Positions 16,655 through 25,894 of a stretch of 64,000 bases of DNA are shown here, one piece after another. Both the position numbers and the translations under genes were made by a program. The notes beneath the pieces are model-generated. The model did no database searches, was not told the origin of the DNA, and was given only the letters and a program-made list of their open reading frames with translations. Every line of letters starts with the position of its first letter. Within the stretch, counting starts at the first letter, position 1. Source of the DNA: Candidatus Korarchaeum sp. (GTDB lineage Archaea; Korarchaeota; Korarchaeia; Korarchaeales; Korarchaeaceae). The DNA lies in NCBI GenBank assembly GCA_038888615.1, contig JAWAID010000001.1:682001-746000 (forward strand), read 5' to 3'.

Positions 16655-17647
16655 TCAGGTGAGAAGGGAGAGGGCTCCATAGAACAGGGCATCGGATAGC
16701 GATCCCATCGAGGTGGGTATCGATAGGGTTGAGACGCTGCTCCCACCGGTCAACTCCACCGCTAACTTATTCCTAGCTGAGAAGTAGAGGGGATTTATGG
16801 GCAGCATCAGGAGCAGTACCATTGAGATGGGATCCCGCAGCGAGATGCACGCTACCAAGCTGATCAAGTAGATGAGACTTGAGCACAGGAAGGACCTCAG
16901 CCCGCCGATTTCATCAACTAGCTTACCTATTAGGGGGCTCATCGCTATCTCCAGTAGGATGGAGATGGAGTAGAGGGATCCGATGAGCGATGCAGACCTC
17001 CCCAGCGAGTCATAAAGTTTGATTTCCAGTAAGCTGTACGTTAATGGAATTACCAAGCCCTCGATGAGCATTATGGGTGCTAGGGCCCTCACGATCCCTC
17101 CCCAGGGGGTCCTGAGCCTCCCGCGTTCCTCCGTGCCACCGGGGATCGCGGGCGCCGCTAGGAGGGAGAGTAGAGATGAGAGAATGAGAAGGTCCTTCAG
17201 ACTTAGGGAATCGAGTAAAATCCCGCCTAAGAATGTTCCAACAGAGAATCCCATTCTAGAAGCGGCATAATACGTTCCAGAAGCCTCACCTTGCTCTAAC
17301 TCCTCCTCCAAGCGCGTTACAGCTATGGGTTCGTAGCTCTGCAGCAGACCCAGGAGGAAGCTCGTCAGGAACAGGTTAGCGCCGCTCAGGGCGCAGCAGG
17401 TGAGGGAGAGCGATATAGCAGAGATCATACTCACTATAAAAGACCTCCTTAAGTTCAAGAAGTCCGCCGTGATTCCGAATACGAGCGCTCCGATGAACCC
17501 CGCTAAGGAGTTGACGCTCATGGCCGCAAAGTAGCCGGAGAGGCCTAGTTCCTCGTATATCTCCAAAGCGAGGTAGATGGAGCCCAAGCCCCAAGCGGCA
17601 TCCATTATGAAGGTCACGGCTAGTACGCGAACGCTCTCCCCACTCAT
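16655..17647 (-). CDS. MFS transporter
   Basis: This integral membrane protein has about ten to twelve hydrophobic helices in 330 aa, shorter than the usual ~400. Features are AAMSVNSLAGFIGALVFGITADFLNLRRSF (the helix 2-3 loop) and, in the second half, SLIGSLYSISILLEIAMSPLIGKLVDEIGGLR, the equivalent loop of the repeat. The substrate cannot be told. The ATG at 17647 follows AAGGGAG. It is convergent with the corrinoid gene, about 97 bp away. Confidence 0.8.
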   Translation of the reverse strand: MSGESVRVLAVTFIMDAAWGLGSIYLALEIYEELGLSGYFAAMSVNSLAGFIGALVFGITADFLNLRRSFIVSMISAISLSLTCCALSGANLFLTSFLLGLLQSYEPIAVTRLEEELEQGEASGTYYAASRMGFSVGTFLGGILLDSLSLKDLLILSSLLSLLAAPAIPGGTEERGRLRTPWGGIVRALAPIMLIEGLVIPLTYSLLEIKLYDSLGRSASLIGSLYSISILLEIAMSPLIGKLVDEIGGLRSFLCSSLIYLISLVACISLRDPISMVLLLMLPINPLYFSARNKLAVELTGGSSVSTLSIPTSMGSLSDALFYGALSLLT

Positions 17648-17818
17648 CTCCCTTCACCCCCAACTGAAGGGGAACCTTTTCGGGAAACCCGATCTTTTGA
17701 AGGATTCAATGGGATCTTCTGGTATCTAAGACCACTAACTTACTCAGCTTTCGATATTCCCCGCTAAAATAGCTCGGAGAAACTATATTTAAATCTTTCT
17801 ATACAAAAAAGTGGGGGG

Positions 17819-18478
17819 TCAGGGCTTCTTGTAGCAGAACCACCAATCGTAGCACTCTATCATCTTCTCTTTCGCCATTTCTAACCTCTCCTTAGCGGTA
17901 ACAACGTCACTGGCCGGCCTTATTATGACCTTATCTCCTAGCAGCTCGTTGTTCGGCCAGTCCGCAGGGGTCGCGACCTCGTACTTGTCCGCGGTCTGCA
18001 GGGCCTTCAACGCCCTGAGTATCTCCTCTATGTTCCTACCTATCTCCTGCGGGTAGTAAAGTATCAGTCTTACGTTGGCGTGTGGATCCACGATGAAGAC
18101 AGCTCTAACGGTGTTAGTTCCCTTCCCGGGATGTATCAACCCGAGTTTACCGGCAACGGTACCGAGGTCGTCAGCTATAACTGGGAACTCTATCTTCACG
18201 CCCAGCTTCTCCTCTATCCACTCGATCCACTTGATGTGACTGAAGACCTGATCTATGCTCAGGCCTATGAGCTCGGTGTTCAGTTTCCTGAACTCGTTGT
18301 ACTTCCTCTGGAAGGCAATGAACTCAGTGGTGCAGACGGGGGTGAAGTCACCAGGATGGCTGAACAGGATGAACCACTTCCCCTTGTAGTGATCCGGTAG
18401 CTTGATCACGCCGTGCGTCGTCTTGACCTCCATCTCGGGAAACCTCTCACCCAGCAGGGGGATCCTACCCACCTCCAT
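17819..18478 (-). CDS. peroxiredoxin (archaeal Prx6-type)
   Basis: This reduces hydrogen and alkyl peroxides with a thiol. The peroxidatic Cys49 is in FTPVCTTEF, and the SHPGDFTP context is typical. The C-terminal arm has two more Cys, 209 and 215 ([11 protein letters not shown]), exactly as in the Aeropyrum pernix thioredoxin peroxidase, where they take part in the catalytic disulfide. It is 219 aa. The promoter is clear: GTTTATTAAATC on this strand at about 18507-18518, with AAGGTGATCTC before the ATG. A single gene facing away from the ABC transporter. Confidence 0.95.
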   Translation of the reverse strand: MEVGRIPLLGERFPEMEVKTTHGVIKLPDHYKGKWFILFSHPGDFTPVCTTEFIAFQRKYNEFRKLNTELIGLSIDQVFSHIKWIEWIEEKLGVKIEFPVIADDLGTVAGKLGLIHPGKGTNTVRAVFIVDPHANVRLILYYPQEIGRNIEEILRALKALQTADKYEVATPADWPNNELLGDKVIIRPASDVVTAKERLEMAKEKMIECYDWWFCYKKP

Positions 18479-18676
18479 GAGATCACCTTAGAACCATAAT
18501 ATTCATGATTTAATAAACTTTCTGTTAGAAAAAGGAACCATATGGTGAAAATGTAGTAAATCATCGCGGAAATTTCAGTAGCATGTGGATTTTTTCAAAA
18601 TATCTCCAGATCTCACTAAAAATTAAATATATTTTCTCTAATAATAACATAAAAATAACAAAAATATCGAGCGGAA

Positions 18677-20260
18677 ATGCGGGAGCATCTGGTTAATATA
18701 GCATCGGTTGATCTCGGGGGGATTGGGATCTCATCGGTAGGGAAGCATGAGTACCTGGTGGAGATGGTTAACATCACGAAGAGATTCCATAACGTGGTAG
18801 CTAACGATAGGGTCAACTTCAATCTGAGGGAAGGGGAGGTCCATGCCTTATTGGGGGAGAACGGTGCCGGCAAGACCACTCTGATGAACATACTCTTCGG
18901 TCTCTACAGGCCTGATGGCGGGGAGATCTACGTGAGGGGTAAGAGGGTCCAGATAAGGAGCCCCAGGGATGCCATGAGCCTAGGGATCGGGATGGTTCAT
19001 CAGCACTTCCTCTTCGTCGAGGAACACACCGTCGCGGAGAACCTCGCCTTAAGTTACTCCAGGGGCTTCCTGAACCCTAAGAGGGAAGTGGAGGAAGGTG
19101 TTAAGATTATAGAGGAAAAATACGGGATAAAGTTAGATCTAGGGGCATACATATGGCAGCTTTCCCTAGGGGAGCAGCAGAAAGTGGAGATACTCAAGGT
19201 ACTGCTCTCAGGCGCCGATATACTGATCTTGGACGAGCCCACCTCGGTCCTGACGCCGACTGAGGTCGAAGAACTATTTAATTCTTTAAGGAAAATGAAG
19301 TTAAGTGGAAAGGGAATAGTATTCATAACACACAAACTCGATGAGGTTTTCAAAATTGCTGACAGGATCACCGTCATGAGGAACGGTAGCGTGGTGGCCA
19401 CCGTGAGCACGCGGGACGTGACGGAGGAGGAGCTAGCTAGGATGATGGTGGGCAGGGATCTCCCACCCAGACCGCTGAGATCCGAAACTCGTAGGGGAAA
19501 TGTGGTCCTCGATGTAAGGGACCTCGTGGTCCTAGGGGATAGGGGGAACGAGAGCGTCAGGGGGGTCTCCTTTCAGGTTAAGAGCGGTGAGATACTGGGG
19601 ATAGGAGGGGTTGCTGGAAACGGGCAGAGCGAACTAGCTCAGGCCCTAGTTGGACTCAGGAAAGTCAAGAGGGGGAGGATCTTTGTCAATGGAGCTGAAG
19701 TAACCAACAGATCCCCCAGGGAGATCTTCAAGCTAGGCGTAGCTTACGTGCCCGAGGAGAGGCTCAAGTACGGGATCATCAGGGATATGAGCATAGCTGA
19801 GAACTCGATCCTCAATAGGTATCATGAGAGTCCTTTCAGCTCTAGGTGCATCTTGAACTACCGCGAGATATTTGAGTTCGCCGAGAGGTTGGTTGAGGAG
19901 TTCGGTGTAGTGGCTCCATCGATTCACGTACCCGCTAAGAACTTATCGGGAGGTAATATCCAAAGGCTCGTGGTAGGTAGGGAGCTCATCAGAGAGCCCA
20001 AGCTGATAATAGCTTCTAATCCAACTCAGGGTCTGGATTTAGCGGCCTCAGAGTACATAAGGAGCCTCCTGATTGCTCATAGGGATAACGGCTCATCTAT
20101 CCTACTGATCTCAAGCGACTTGGACGAGCTGCTCGAGTTGAGCGATAGGATCGCGATCATGTTCAGGGGGGAGTTCGTCGGCGTCTTCGAGCCCGGGGAG
20201 GTGACCGCGGAGCAACTCGGGTTGATGATGTCGGGGGGACTGCGTCTTGAAGTTGGTTAG
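18677..20260 (+). CDS. ABC transporter ATPase, duplicated (sugar/nucleoside BMP type)
   Basis: This energises a BMP-type uptake system for nucleosides or simple sugars. There are two ABC domains in one chain. Domain 1 has GENGAGKTT, SLGEQQKVEIL and ILDEPTSVLTPTE. Domain 2 has the degenerate P-loop GVAGNGQSELA, signature LSGGNIQR and Walker B LIIASNPTQGLD with Asn for Asp. Such asymmetry is common in RbsA/MglA-like ATPases. It is 527 aa. The ATG at 18677 lies about 22 bp from the predicted transcription start (TATA near 18623-18634), but an ATG at 18764 also fits. It is followed by two permeases and, after a 700-bp gap, the binding protein. Confidence 0.9.
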   Translation: MREHLVNIASVDLGGIGISSVGKHEYLVEMVNITKRFHNVVANDRVNFNLREGEVHALLGENGAGKTTLMNILFGLYRPDGGEIYVRGKRVQIRSPRDAMSLGIGMVHQHFLFVEEHTVAENLALSYSRGFLNPKREVEEGVKIIEEKYGIKLDLGAYIWQLSLGEQQKVEILKVLLSGADILILDEPTSVLTPTEVEELFNSLRKMKLSGKGIVFITHKLDEVFKIADRITVMRNGSVVATVSTRDVTEEELARMMVGRDLPPRPLRSETRRGNVVLDVRDLVVLGDRGNESVRGVSFQVKSGEILGIGGVAGNGQSELAQALVGLRKVKRGRIFVNGAEVTNRSPREIFKLGVAYVPEERLKYGIIRDMSIAENSILNRYHESPFSSRCILNYREIFEFAERLVEEFGVVAPSIHVPAKNLSGGNIQRLVVGRELIREPKLIIASNPTQGLDLAASEYIRSLLIAHRDNGSSILLISSDLDELLELSDRIAIMFRGEFVGVFEPGEVTAEQLGLMMSGGLRLEVG

Positions 20261-21314
20261 GAGAGCGGAGGTTAGTAGGAAGCTGGTAGTGGGGATAAGG
20301 CTCCTATCCATCATAATAGCTTTCTCCCTGGCATCGCTCCTCCTCCTGCTGCATGAGGTGAATCCGATCGATTTCTACGCCAAACTGCTACTGAACGTGT
20401 TCGGTACTAAGGTCGGGGTGACGGAATCCGTGGTGAGGATGATACCACTTCTCCTGATAAGCTCAGGACTGGCTCTCTCATTCAGAGCTGGCTTCTGGAA
20501 CATAGGGGCTGAGGGGCAGCTGCTAGCTGGAGCTATGCTCGGCTACCTATTAGCATCCAACTTCGGGAGTTCACCTAGCTACTTGCTCATCCCCTCGCTC
20601 TTCATCGTGGGCTATCTAGCTGGAGCATCTTGGGGAATTATCCCAGCTTTCCTGAAGGCTAAGCTCAATGTGAACGATGTGCTATCCACCCTAATGTTGT
20701 ACTACGTCCTTTACTGGGTATTCCAGCACATGATACACGGCCCTTGGAAGGCGGTGGAGACCGTAGGGGGGCTCACCTACGGGGGTTTCGCTCACACCCA
20801 AGTGCTGCCTGAGAGCTCGCAGCTCCCAGTGATAGCTGGCACCAGAGTGCACTGGCCGACCCTCTTAATAGCGTTAGCATCCGCCACAGCGGTTTACATC
20901 CTCCTGAGGAGGACGACCCTGGGCTTCGAGATAAGGGCCTTCGGTGGGAATCCGGATGCGAGTAAGGCCGCCGGGATAAGCGGTACTAAGGTCCTGCTGC
21001 TGGTCGCCTCCATAAGCGGCGGTCTCTCCGGTGTCGCTGGCATAGGGGAACTCTGCGGGATCCAGAAGAGGTTCACACCGGAGTTCCTATCCGGCTACGG
21101 GTTCTCAGCGATAATAACGGCTTGGTTGAGTGGAAACAACCCTGCAAATCTGATCATCTCGAACTTCCTCTACGGAGGGCTCTTAGTGGGCGGTAGCTAT
21201 GCGATGATATCATACAAGCTCCCAATAGGCTTCATAAACATGTTCAACGGTTTGATACTCCTCTCCGTCCTAGTCGGCGAGTTCCTGATAAGGTACGAGT
21301 TGAGGAGGGATTGA
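20247..21314 (+). CDS. BMP-type ABC transporter permease 1
   Basis: Membrane subunit of the nucleoside/sugar transporter. The 355-aa chain has about eight to ten hydrophobic helices, and the family motif is LRRTTLGFEIRAFGGNPDASKAAGISGTKV. GLALSFRAGFWNIGAEGQ near the N-terminus is also characteristic. The start is TTG at 20247, inside the ATPase gene's last codons and after a GGGGGGAC binding site, so it is coupled. The second permease begins one base after its stop. It belongs to the branched-chain/ribose permease superfamily. Confidence 0.9.
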   Translation: MKLVRRAEVSRKLVVGIRLLSIIIAFSLASLLLLLHEVNPIDFYAKLLLNVFGTKVGVTESVVRMIPLLLISSGLALSFRAGFWNIGAEGQLLAGAMLGYLLASNFGSSPSYLLIPSLFIVGYLAGASWGIIPAFLKAKLNVNDVLSTLMLYYVLYWVFQHMIHGPWKAVETVGGLTYGGFAHTQVLPESSQLPVIAGTRVHWPTLLIALASATAVYILLRRTTLGFEIRAFGGNPDASKAAGISGTKVLLLVASISGGLSGVAGIGELCGIQKRFTPEFLSGYGFSAIITAWLSGNNPANLIISNFLYGGLLVGGSYAMISYKLPIGFINMFNGLILLSVLVGEFLIRYELRRD

Positions 21315-21315
21315 T

Positions 21316-22242
21316 ATGGAGCTTAGCGTCGTGGAGAACATAATCTGGGTAGGTTCTAGGACAGCAATCCCACTCCTGCTCGCGGCTCTAGGTGAGATAT
21401 ACGCTGAGAGGTCTGGGATACTGAACCTAGGCGTAGAGGGCATGATGGCGTTAAGTGCGGCGATATCGTTCATAGTCGCTTTTCAGACTCACAATGCCTG
21501 GTTGGGGATCTCGGTTGGGGTACTCTCAGCTATGCTACTCTCCCTGATACATGGGTTCATCAGCATCTCGCTGAGGTCCAACCAGGTGGTCTCGGGGTTA
21601 GCTATATCGATGCTGGGACTAGGATTAAGTAGCCTCATCGGAAGGAGGTACGTTGGGGCCCAGCTCCCTCCGGATGTGAGGTTCCTCCCAACGCCCCTGG
21701 AACCATTCTACGGAGTCCCGATTATCGGGAAGTTTCTCTTCGATCAAGACCCTATCTTCTACCTGAGCTTACTACTGACGTTCCTACTCTGGTTCCTACT
21801 CTCCCGCACTAGATACGGATTGATAATAAGGTCCACGGGAGGAAATCCATCGGCTGTCGATGCCGCGGGCATAAGCGTGGAGAGGGTGAGGTACGCAGCG
21901 ACCCTGCTAGGAGGGGCTCTCTCGGGTTTAGCCGGCTCCTACCTCTCGACATCATATAACCCGGTCTGGATCGAGGGTATAACGGCGGGTAGAGGATGGA
22001 TAGCCATCTCCCTAGTGATATTCTCCCTTTGGGACCCTGCTAAAGCGCTCCTAACGTCTCTACTCTTCGGTACAATAGAGGCAGCTAGCTACACACTTCA
22101 AGCGCTGGGTTACAGCCAGTGGCTCCTCAGCGCACTACCTTACCTCATGACGCTGGTGATACTCACGCTAGGGTCCTCCAGCAGGTTCAGGAGGAGGGTG
22201 GGGGCGCCGCGTTACCTCGGTATTCCATACGAGAGGGAGTGA
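21316..22242 (+). CDS. BMP-type ABC transporter permease 2
   Basis: Second membrane subunit of the same system. It is 308 aa with about eight to ten hydrophobic helices. Family motifs are GEIYAERSGILNLGVEGMM and LLSRTRYGLIIRSTGGNPSAVDAAGISVERV, equivalent to permease 1 but a different paralogue, as in bacterial YufP/YufQ pairs. The ATG at 21316 is one base past the preceding stop. The operon appears to end here; the binding protein has its own strong promoter. Confidence 0.9.
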   Translation: MELSVVENIIWVGSRTAIPLLLAALGEIYAERSGILNLGVEGMMALSAAISFIVAFQTHNAWLGISVGVLSAMLLSLIHGFISISLRSNQVVSGLAISMLGLGLSSLIGRRYVGAQLPPDVRFLPTPLEPFYGVPIIGKFLFDQDPIFYLSLLLTFLLWFLLSRTRYGLIIRSTGGNPSAVDAAGISVERVRYAATLLGGALSGLAGSYLSTSYNPVWIEGITAGRGWIAISLVIFSLWDPAKALLTSLLFGTIEAASYTLQALGYSQWLLSALPYLMTLVILTLGSSSRFRRRVGAPRYLGIPYERE

Positions 22243-22904
22243 GGATCGAGCTAGCGAATCAGAACCTGAAGTTTGATGAGAGACGGGCTCTGGTGACTGG
22301 TAACGCGTCTCACCTGAGTCATGACTAACCAGGTACCCCTAAACCGCGGTTCGATCGGGGAGGCCAACCCCCCATGAGGCTGAAACAGCCCGGCCTCCCC
22401 GGGCCGCCGCCCACGGCGGCCAGCTGAACTTGGGAGTCAGCTTCTTAATAAAATTATCGCTTTGATCTCGGCACCCTTGGTTTAGCTGTGGAGTCCCTTA
22501 ATCCAAGTTTGTCTTCTCCGTCGCTTGTTGTCCTCTTAGAAGCAAGAAACGTGCTTGTATCCAGGAACACAGTAAGCTCTCATCTGAGAGCTTTTCATCG
22601 CTCCTCATCCTCTCACTAGCGCTTTGCCGACCCTTACTTCGAGCCTCTTCCCGCGGATTGGTATGAGTGTACAGCACCTCGTCCCTATCGCACGAATGAT
22701 TCAATCTCCGCGATAAGGTGTGAACGCGGTCAGATGGTTCTCACCACCTAGCAACTTCCCCTAAGTCCATCGCCGCTCATGGCGAGATCTAAGACGATTT
22801 AGTTAAAAATTTTAACTTATGGGGGCCCATAAATTTACAAAAAATTGGGAGTTATGGGCTCTTTACAGAAGAAGATGCGGCCCTGGAGTGGAACCCTATG
22901 GGAA
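22243..22904. other. 661-bp gap between permease and binding protein, with hairpins and degraded DNA
   Basis: This gap holds a run of three strong hairpins (22356-22442, separate entry). To the right is a 9-bp inverted repeat (AAGCTCTCA/TGAGAGCTT, 22570-22589). A 68-codon frame on the minus strand (22498-22704) has no recognisable family or ribosome-binding site and I do not call it. Stop-broken stretches in all frames suggest a decayed insertion between two parts of one transport operon. The right edge is the TATA box of the binding-protein gene. Confidence 0.4.
22356..22442 (+). other. three consecutive perfect hairpins, possible transposon-end or structured RNA
   Basis: Stem A pairs CGGGGAGGCC (22356-22365) with GGCCTCCCCG (22392-22401), 10 bp perfect, with an inner stem GGCT/AGCC (22378-22390). 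Stem B is GGCCGCC/GGCGGCC (22402-22421). Stem C is AGCTGA/TCAGCT (22422-22442), followed by an AT-rich run. Sequence inside stem A includes GAGGCTGAA, also seen at 12.97 kb and just past the TnpB remnant at 51.82 kb. One reading is the 3' end of a decayed TnpB gene with its omega-RNA region; another is an independent structured RNA. Confidence 0.45.
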
Positions 22905-22919
22905 AATTTATATATAATG
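22905..22919 (+). promoter_or_regulatory. strong TATA box of the binding-protein gene
   Basis: AATTTATATATAATG is a near-ideal archaeal TATA element. Transcription should start near 22940, giving a ~17-base leader with GAGGTGGTG just before the ATG at 22957. The binding protein thus has its own promoter, allowing higher expression than the ATPase and permeases. Confidence 0.7.
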
Positions 22920-22956
22920 CGATGCAGCTGCGCGTAGCCCCCCATGAGGTGGTGTT

Positions 22957-24252
22957 ATGAGGTCCTACCAGGTAGCAGCCCTAGCTCTCGCGCTCCTGAT
23001 CGTAGGAGCAGTAGGAGGGTACTTCCTTTTCCCGAGATCGGAGGTCACAGTGACCAAAACGGTTACTCAGACCCTAACTGAGAAGGAGACAGTCACGCCC
23101 CCACAGGGGAAGATAAGAGCGGCTTTCATATACGTCGGACCGATAGGGGATTACGGCTGGACACACGCTCATCATCAAGCTAAGGAGCTGATCGATAGGA
23201 GGTACGATTGGCTTGAGACGACTCAAGTGGAGTCAGTTGACCCTGCTGCTTCAGCTGGCGTCATGGAGCAGCTGATCTCGCAGGGTTACAACGTCATATT
23301 CACCACAAGCTTCGACTTCATGGACCCGACTCTTGAGGAGGCTAGGAAGCATCCTAACGTCATATTCTGGCACTGCTCGGGCTACAAGAGGGCTCCCAAT
23401 ATGGGGACTTACTTCGTTGAGTTCTACCAAGTTTACTACTTGAATGGGCTGATGGCAGGGGCCCTCACTAAGAGCAAGAAGATAGGATACGTTGCGGCTC
23501 ACCTGATACCCGAGGTCGTGAGACACATAAACGCCTTCGCAATAGGCGTTAAGGAGGTCTGCCCTGACTGTAAGGTCTACGTTAGGGAGATAGGAGCTTG
23601 GTTCGATCCGACTAAGGCCAGGCAAGCAGCGGAGGCCTTAATATCCGAGGGAGTGGACATCCTGGCATTTACCGAGGACTCGCCCACCGTGGTGCAAGTG
23701 GCTCAGGAGCACTACATGAGGGGTAGGAGGGTGCTCGTGTTCGGTCACTACAGTCCCATGAAGGAGTACGGTAGGGATGTGTGCGTGAGCGGGCAGATCG
23801 CGCACTGGGAGGGGATATACGACGATATACTCTCTAAGATATACGCTGGCTCCTACACGAGCAAGAACCTTGAGAACGTTGATTACTGGTGGAAGCTCAA
23901 GGAGGGAGCTGCGGAGCTAGGTTGCGCTCATAACGAGCCGATCAACCCCAAGTTCGTGGAGGAACTGAGGTCAGTGAGGGTCAAGGGACAGGTCCAGTTG
24001 CCCAACGGGACGGTGCTCAGGGATCCGGATGCTTACACGCTGGTCTTCGCCAGGCTCGCTCAAATGGGTGCTATCTGGACGGGGAAGGGATGGGCCTACG
24101 TGAACGATGAGACGTTTGACCCATTCACCGGCCCGATATACGATAACGAGGGTAAGCTGAGGGTCCTCCCGGGCCAGAGGATTGGGCACGATGAACTCTG
24201 GTCCATGCAGTGGTGGGTCGATAACGTCGTCGGCCCCCGTCTCGGGGGCTGA
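22957..24252 (+). CDS. BMP-family ABC transporter substrate-binding protein
   Basis: This is the extracellular binding protein for nucleosides or simple sugars. Residues 1-25 form a membrane anchor (VAALALALLIVGAVGGYFLF), followed by a Thr/Val-rich linker. The BMP domain begins IRAAFIYVGPIGDYGWTHAH, with NVIFTTSFDFMD, VIFWHCSGYKR, NMGTYFVEFYQVYYLNGLMAGALT, and DILAFTEDSPTVVQVAQE. This is the pattern of the PnrA/Med family. It is 431 aa. There is no lipobox, so it stays anchored by the uncleaved helix or is processed like other archaeal binding proteins. It works with the ATPase and permeases at 18.7-22.2 kb. Confidence 0.92.
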   Translation: MRSYQVAALALALLIVGAVGGYFLFPRSEVTVTKTVTQTLTEKETVTPPQGKIRAAFIYVGPIGDYGWTHAHHQAKELIDRRYDWLETTQVESVDPAASAGVMEQLISQGYNVIFTTSFDFMDPTLEEARKHPNVIFWHCSGYKRAPNMGTYFVEFYQVYYLNGLMAGALTKSKKIGYVAAHLIPEVVRHINAFAIGVKEVCPDCKVYVREIGAWFDPTKARQAAEALISEGVDILAFTEDSPTVVQVAQEHYMRGRRVLVFGHYSPMKEYGRDVCVSGQIAHWEGIYDDILSKIYAGSYTSKNLENVDYWWKLKEGAAELGCAHNEPINPKFVEELRSVRVKGQVQLPNGTVLRDPDAYTLVFARLAQMGAIWTGKGWAYVNDETFDPFTGPIYDNEGKLRVLPGQRIGHDELWSMQWWVDNVVGPRLGG

Positions 24253-24275
24253 TCCTTTTCTCTTTTCCTCTAGAA

Positions 24276-25151
24276 CTACTTCAGTAGCTTCCTCATCCAC
24301 TTGACCCTCTTCATAGGTTCAAAGCCAGCCGCTTCGAAAGCGGCCCTGTACTTACACCAAGTCTGCGTCCTCAAACGCGTAACCCCCATCTCGTAAGCTA
24401 CTGTTAGGGCCATCTCAGCGGAGTCGAATATCTGACCCAACCCGGATTTCTCAGGACCCCATATCAGAACGTAGAGGTAGTTATCCTCGAAAACAGGCTT
24501 GAAGAGACCCATGATGAACTCCCAAAGACCTACCCTAACTTTGAGCACCTTGGGGGGCGGTAAGCCGACCTCCTCCCTCCCCCAGAGGAGCTCCCAGAGG
24601 AGGGCCGATGGCCTAGTCTGACCCGCTATCATCTGCGCTGCCACCGGAAACTCCTTCCTCCCCAACTCCTCGACCTTAGGTTGCTCAGGAGCGGGCCTAG
24701 GTTGAGCCTCCATCAAGACCTGAGATTCTATCTCAGAGAAGCCCAGGGTTTCGAAGAAAGCGATTGCCTCGTCGTTCGGTATGGTATCGAGGGCATTGAA
24801 GCCCATCTCCCTGGCTATCTCGCAGCACTCATCCACGAGCTTCCTACCCACTCCAGCCCTCCTCTCCTCCTCCCTCACCCAGACCATCTGGAGGTAAGCG
24901 TGTTCCCCCACCGGGGACCTGAACCTCTCGGGGACCACCTCAGCCTCCCCCACCACTTCCTCATCCTTGAGAGCGACCACTATCCTCCCGCCGACGGAAA
25001 GCAAGTTCTCCACGTACCAGCTGAGGACCCTGGGATCTCCCCAGTAACCGCAATCCCTCAACCTCATGCTTAGAGACATCGTCCTCCACTTAGGGCAGTG
25101 TATTCGGACTATGTCCTCCAAGAAGCTCGGATTGAACTTAGCTATCCTCAA
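24276..25151 (-). CDS. two-domain GNAT acetyltransferase
   Basis: The N-terminal GNAT domain (residues ~1-150) is complete: LQMVWVREEERRAGVGRKLVDECCEIARE is motif A (R-x-x-G-x-G/A), followed by IPNDEAIAFFETLGF. The C-terminal half (~155-291) looks like a degenerate second GNAT copy, ending YRAAFEAAGFEPMKRVKWMRK. Substrate unknown. The start is TTG at 25151, overlapping the Sir2 stop as TTGA after a GGGGGGAACT binding site. As last gene of the operon with Sir2 and a radical SAM enzyme, it could acetylate a protein or small molecule that Sir2 deacetylates, which is inference. Confidence 0.8.
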   Translation of the reverse strand: MRIAKFNPSFLEDIVRIHCPKWRTMSLSMRLRDCGYWGDPRVLSWYVENLLSVGGRIVVALKDEEVVGEAEVVPERFRSPVGEHAYLQMVWVREEERRAGVGRKLVDECCEIAREMGFNALDTIPNDEAIAFFETLGFSEIESQVLMEAQPRPAPEQPKVEELGRKEFPVAAQMIAGQTRPSALLWELLWGREEVGLPPPKVLKVRVGLWEFIMGLFKPVFEDNYLYVLIWGPEKSGLGQIFDSAEMALTVAYEMGVTRLRTQTWCKYRAAFEAAGFEPMKRVKWMRKLLK

Positions 25152-25894
25152 GAAGTTCCCCCCAAATACCTATCTATACTCAGGAGGGCCTCACTAGCCC
25201 CCCTCCTCATCCTGAAGCGCGCGAACCCACTTAAATTGGTTTCCTCTGGGTTTATCTCCACAAGCGTAGCCCCATGCTTCAAGGAGATCAGCGGTAGGGA
25301 GGCAGCAGGCATGACGAGACCGCTAGTTCCTATTACTAACACGACCCTGGCTTCCCTCATCATACCCTCAGCCCTGGACCAGGCATCCAGAGGGAGAGGC
25401 TCGTGGAACCAGACTACGTCGGGCCTCATCAGGGAGTTACAGCTGCAGATCGGAGGGACCTTATCCGGAATATTACCGAAGCCTAGGTCAATCTTGAGGC
25501 CGCATGATGTGCATCTGATCCTCCAGATCGATCCATGGAGCTCTACCACGTTAACGGATCCAGCTTCCTGATGCAAACCATCGACGTTCTGGGTCACGAC
25601 GCCCATCACTATACCCTCCCTCTCCCACCTAGCCAGCACCTCGTGAGCTAAGCTGGGTCGGACCTCCCTGATGAGGGACATCCTCCACCTGTACCAATCC
25701 CAGACGAGCTCAGGGTTCCTTCTGAAGGCCTGCGGTGTAGCTAGCTCCTCGGGATCGTACTTATCCCAAAGACCGCCCTTTCCCCTGAAAGTGGGTACCC
25801 CTACCTCCGCCGATATGCCGGCGCCCGTGAAAGCGACTACCCTCCCTGAGCCCCTCCTCAGGAGCCCCGCTACCTCCTCAGCTTCTGAGTTCAT
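25148..25894 (-). CDS. Sir2-family NAD-dependent protein deacylase
   Basis: This removes acyl groups from lysine using NAD. Motifs in order: AFTGAGISAEVGVPTFRG (NAD), TQNVDGLHQEAGS with ELHGS (catalytic His), zinc Cys CTSCG and CSCN, and VIGTSGLVMPAASLP. It is 248 aa, class U/III size. The ATG at 25894 follows GGAGGTCG and overlaps the end of the radical SAM gene; the longer reading frame to 25945 is not needed. In archaea Sir2 acts on Alba and other proteins. Here its position between a radical SAM enzyme and a GNAT suggests a dedicated role. Confidence 0.93.
   Translation of the reverse strand: MNSEAEEVAGLLRRGSGRVVAFTGAGISAEVGVPTFRGKGGLWDKYDPEELATPQAFRRNPELVWDWYRWRMSLIREVRPSLAHEVLARWEREGIVMGVVTQNVDGLHQEAGSVNVVELHGSIWRIRCTSCGLKIDLGFGNIPDKVPPICSCNSLMRPDVVWFHEPLPLDAWSRAEGMMREARVVLVIGTSGLVMPAASLPLISLKHGATLVEINPEETNLSGFARFRMRRGASEALLSIDRYLGGTS

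Noticed and set aside
22340-22445. SRP RNA or RNase P RNA at the hairpin run
   Set aside because: The conserved SRP helix-8 and RNase P core strings are absent and the element is too short.
22498-22704. Minus-strand 68-codon ORF
   Set aside because: No ribosome-binding site or recognised family; lies in a degraded region.
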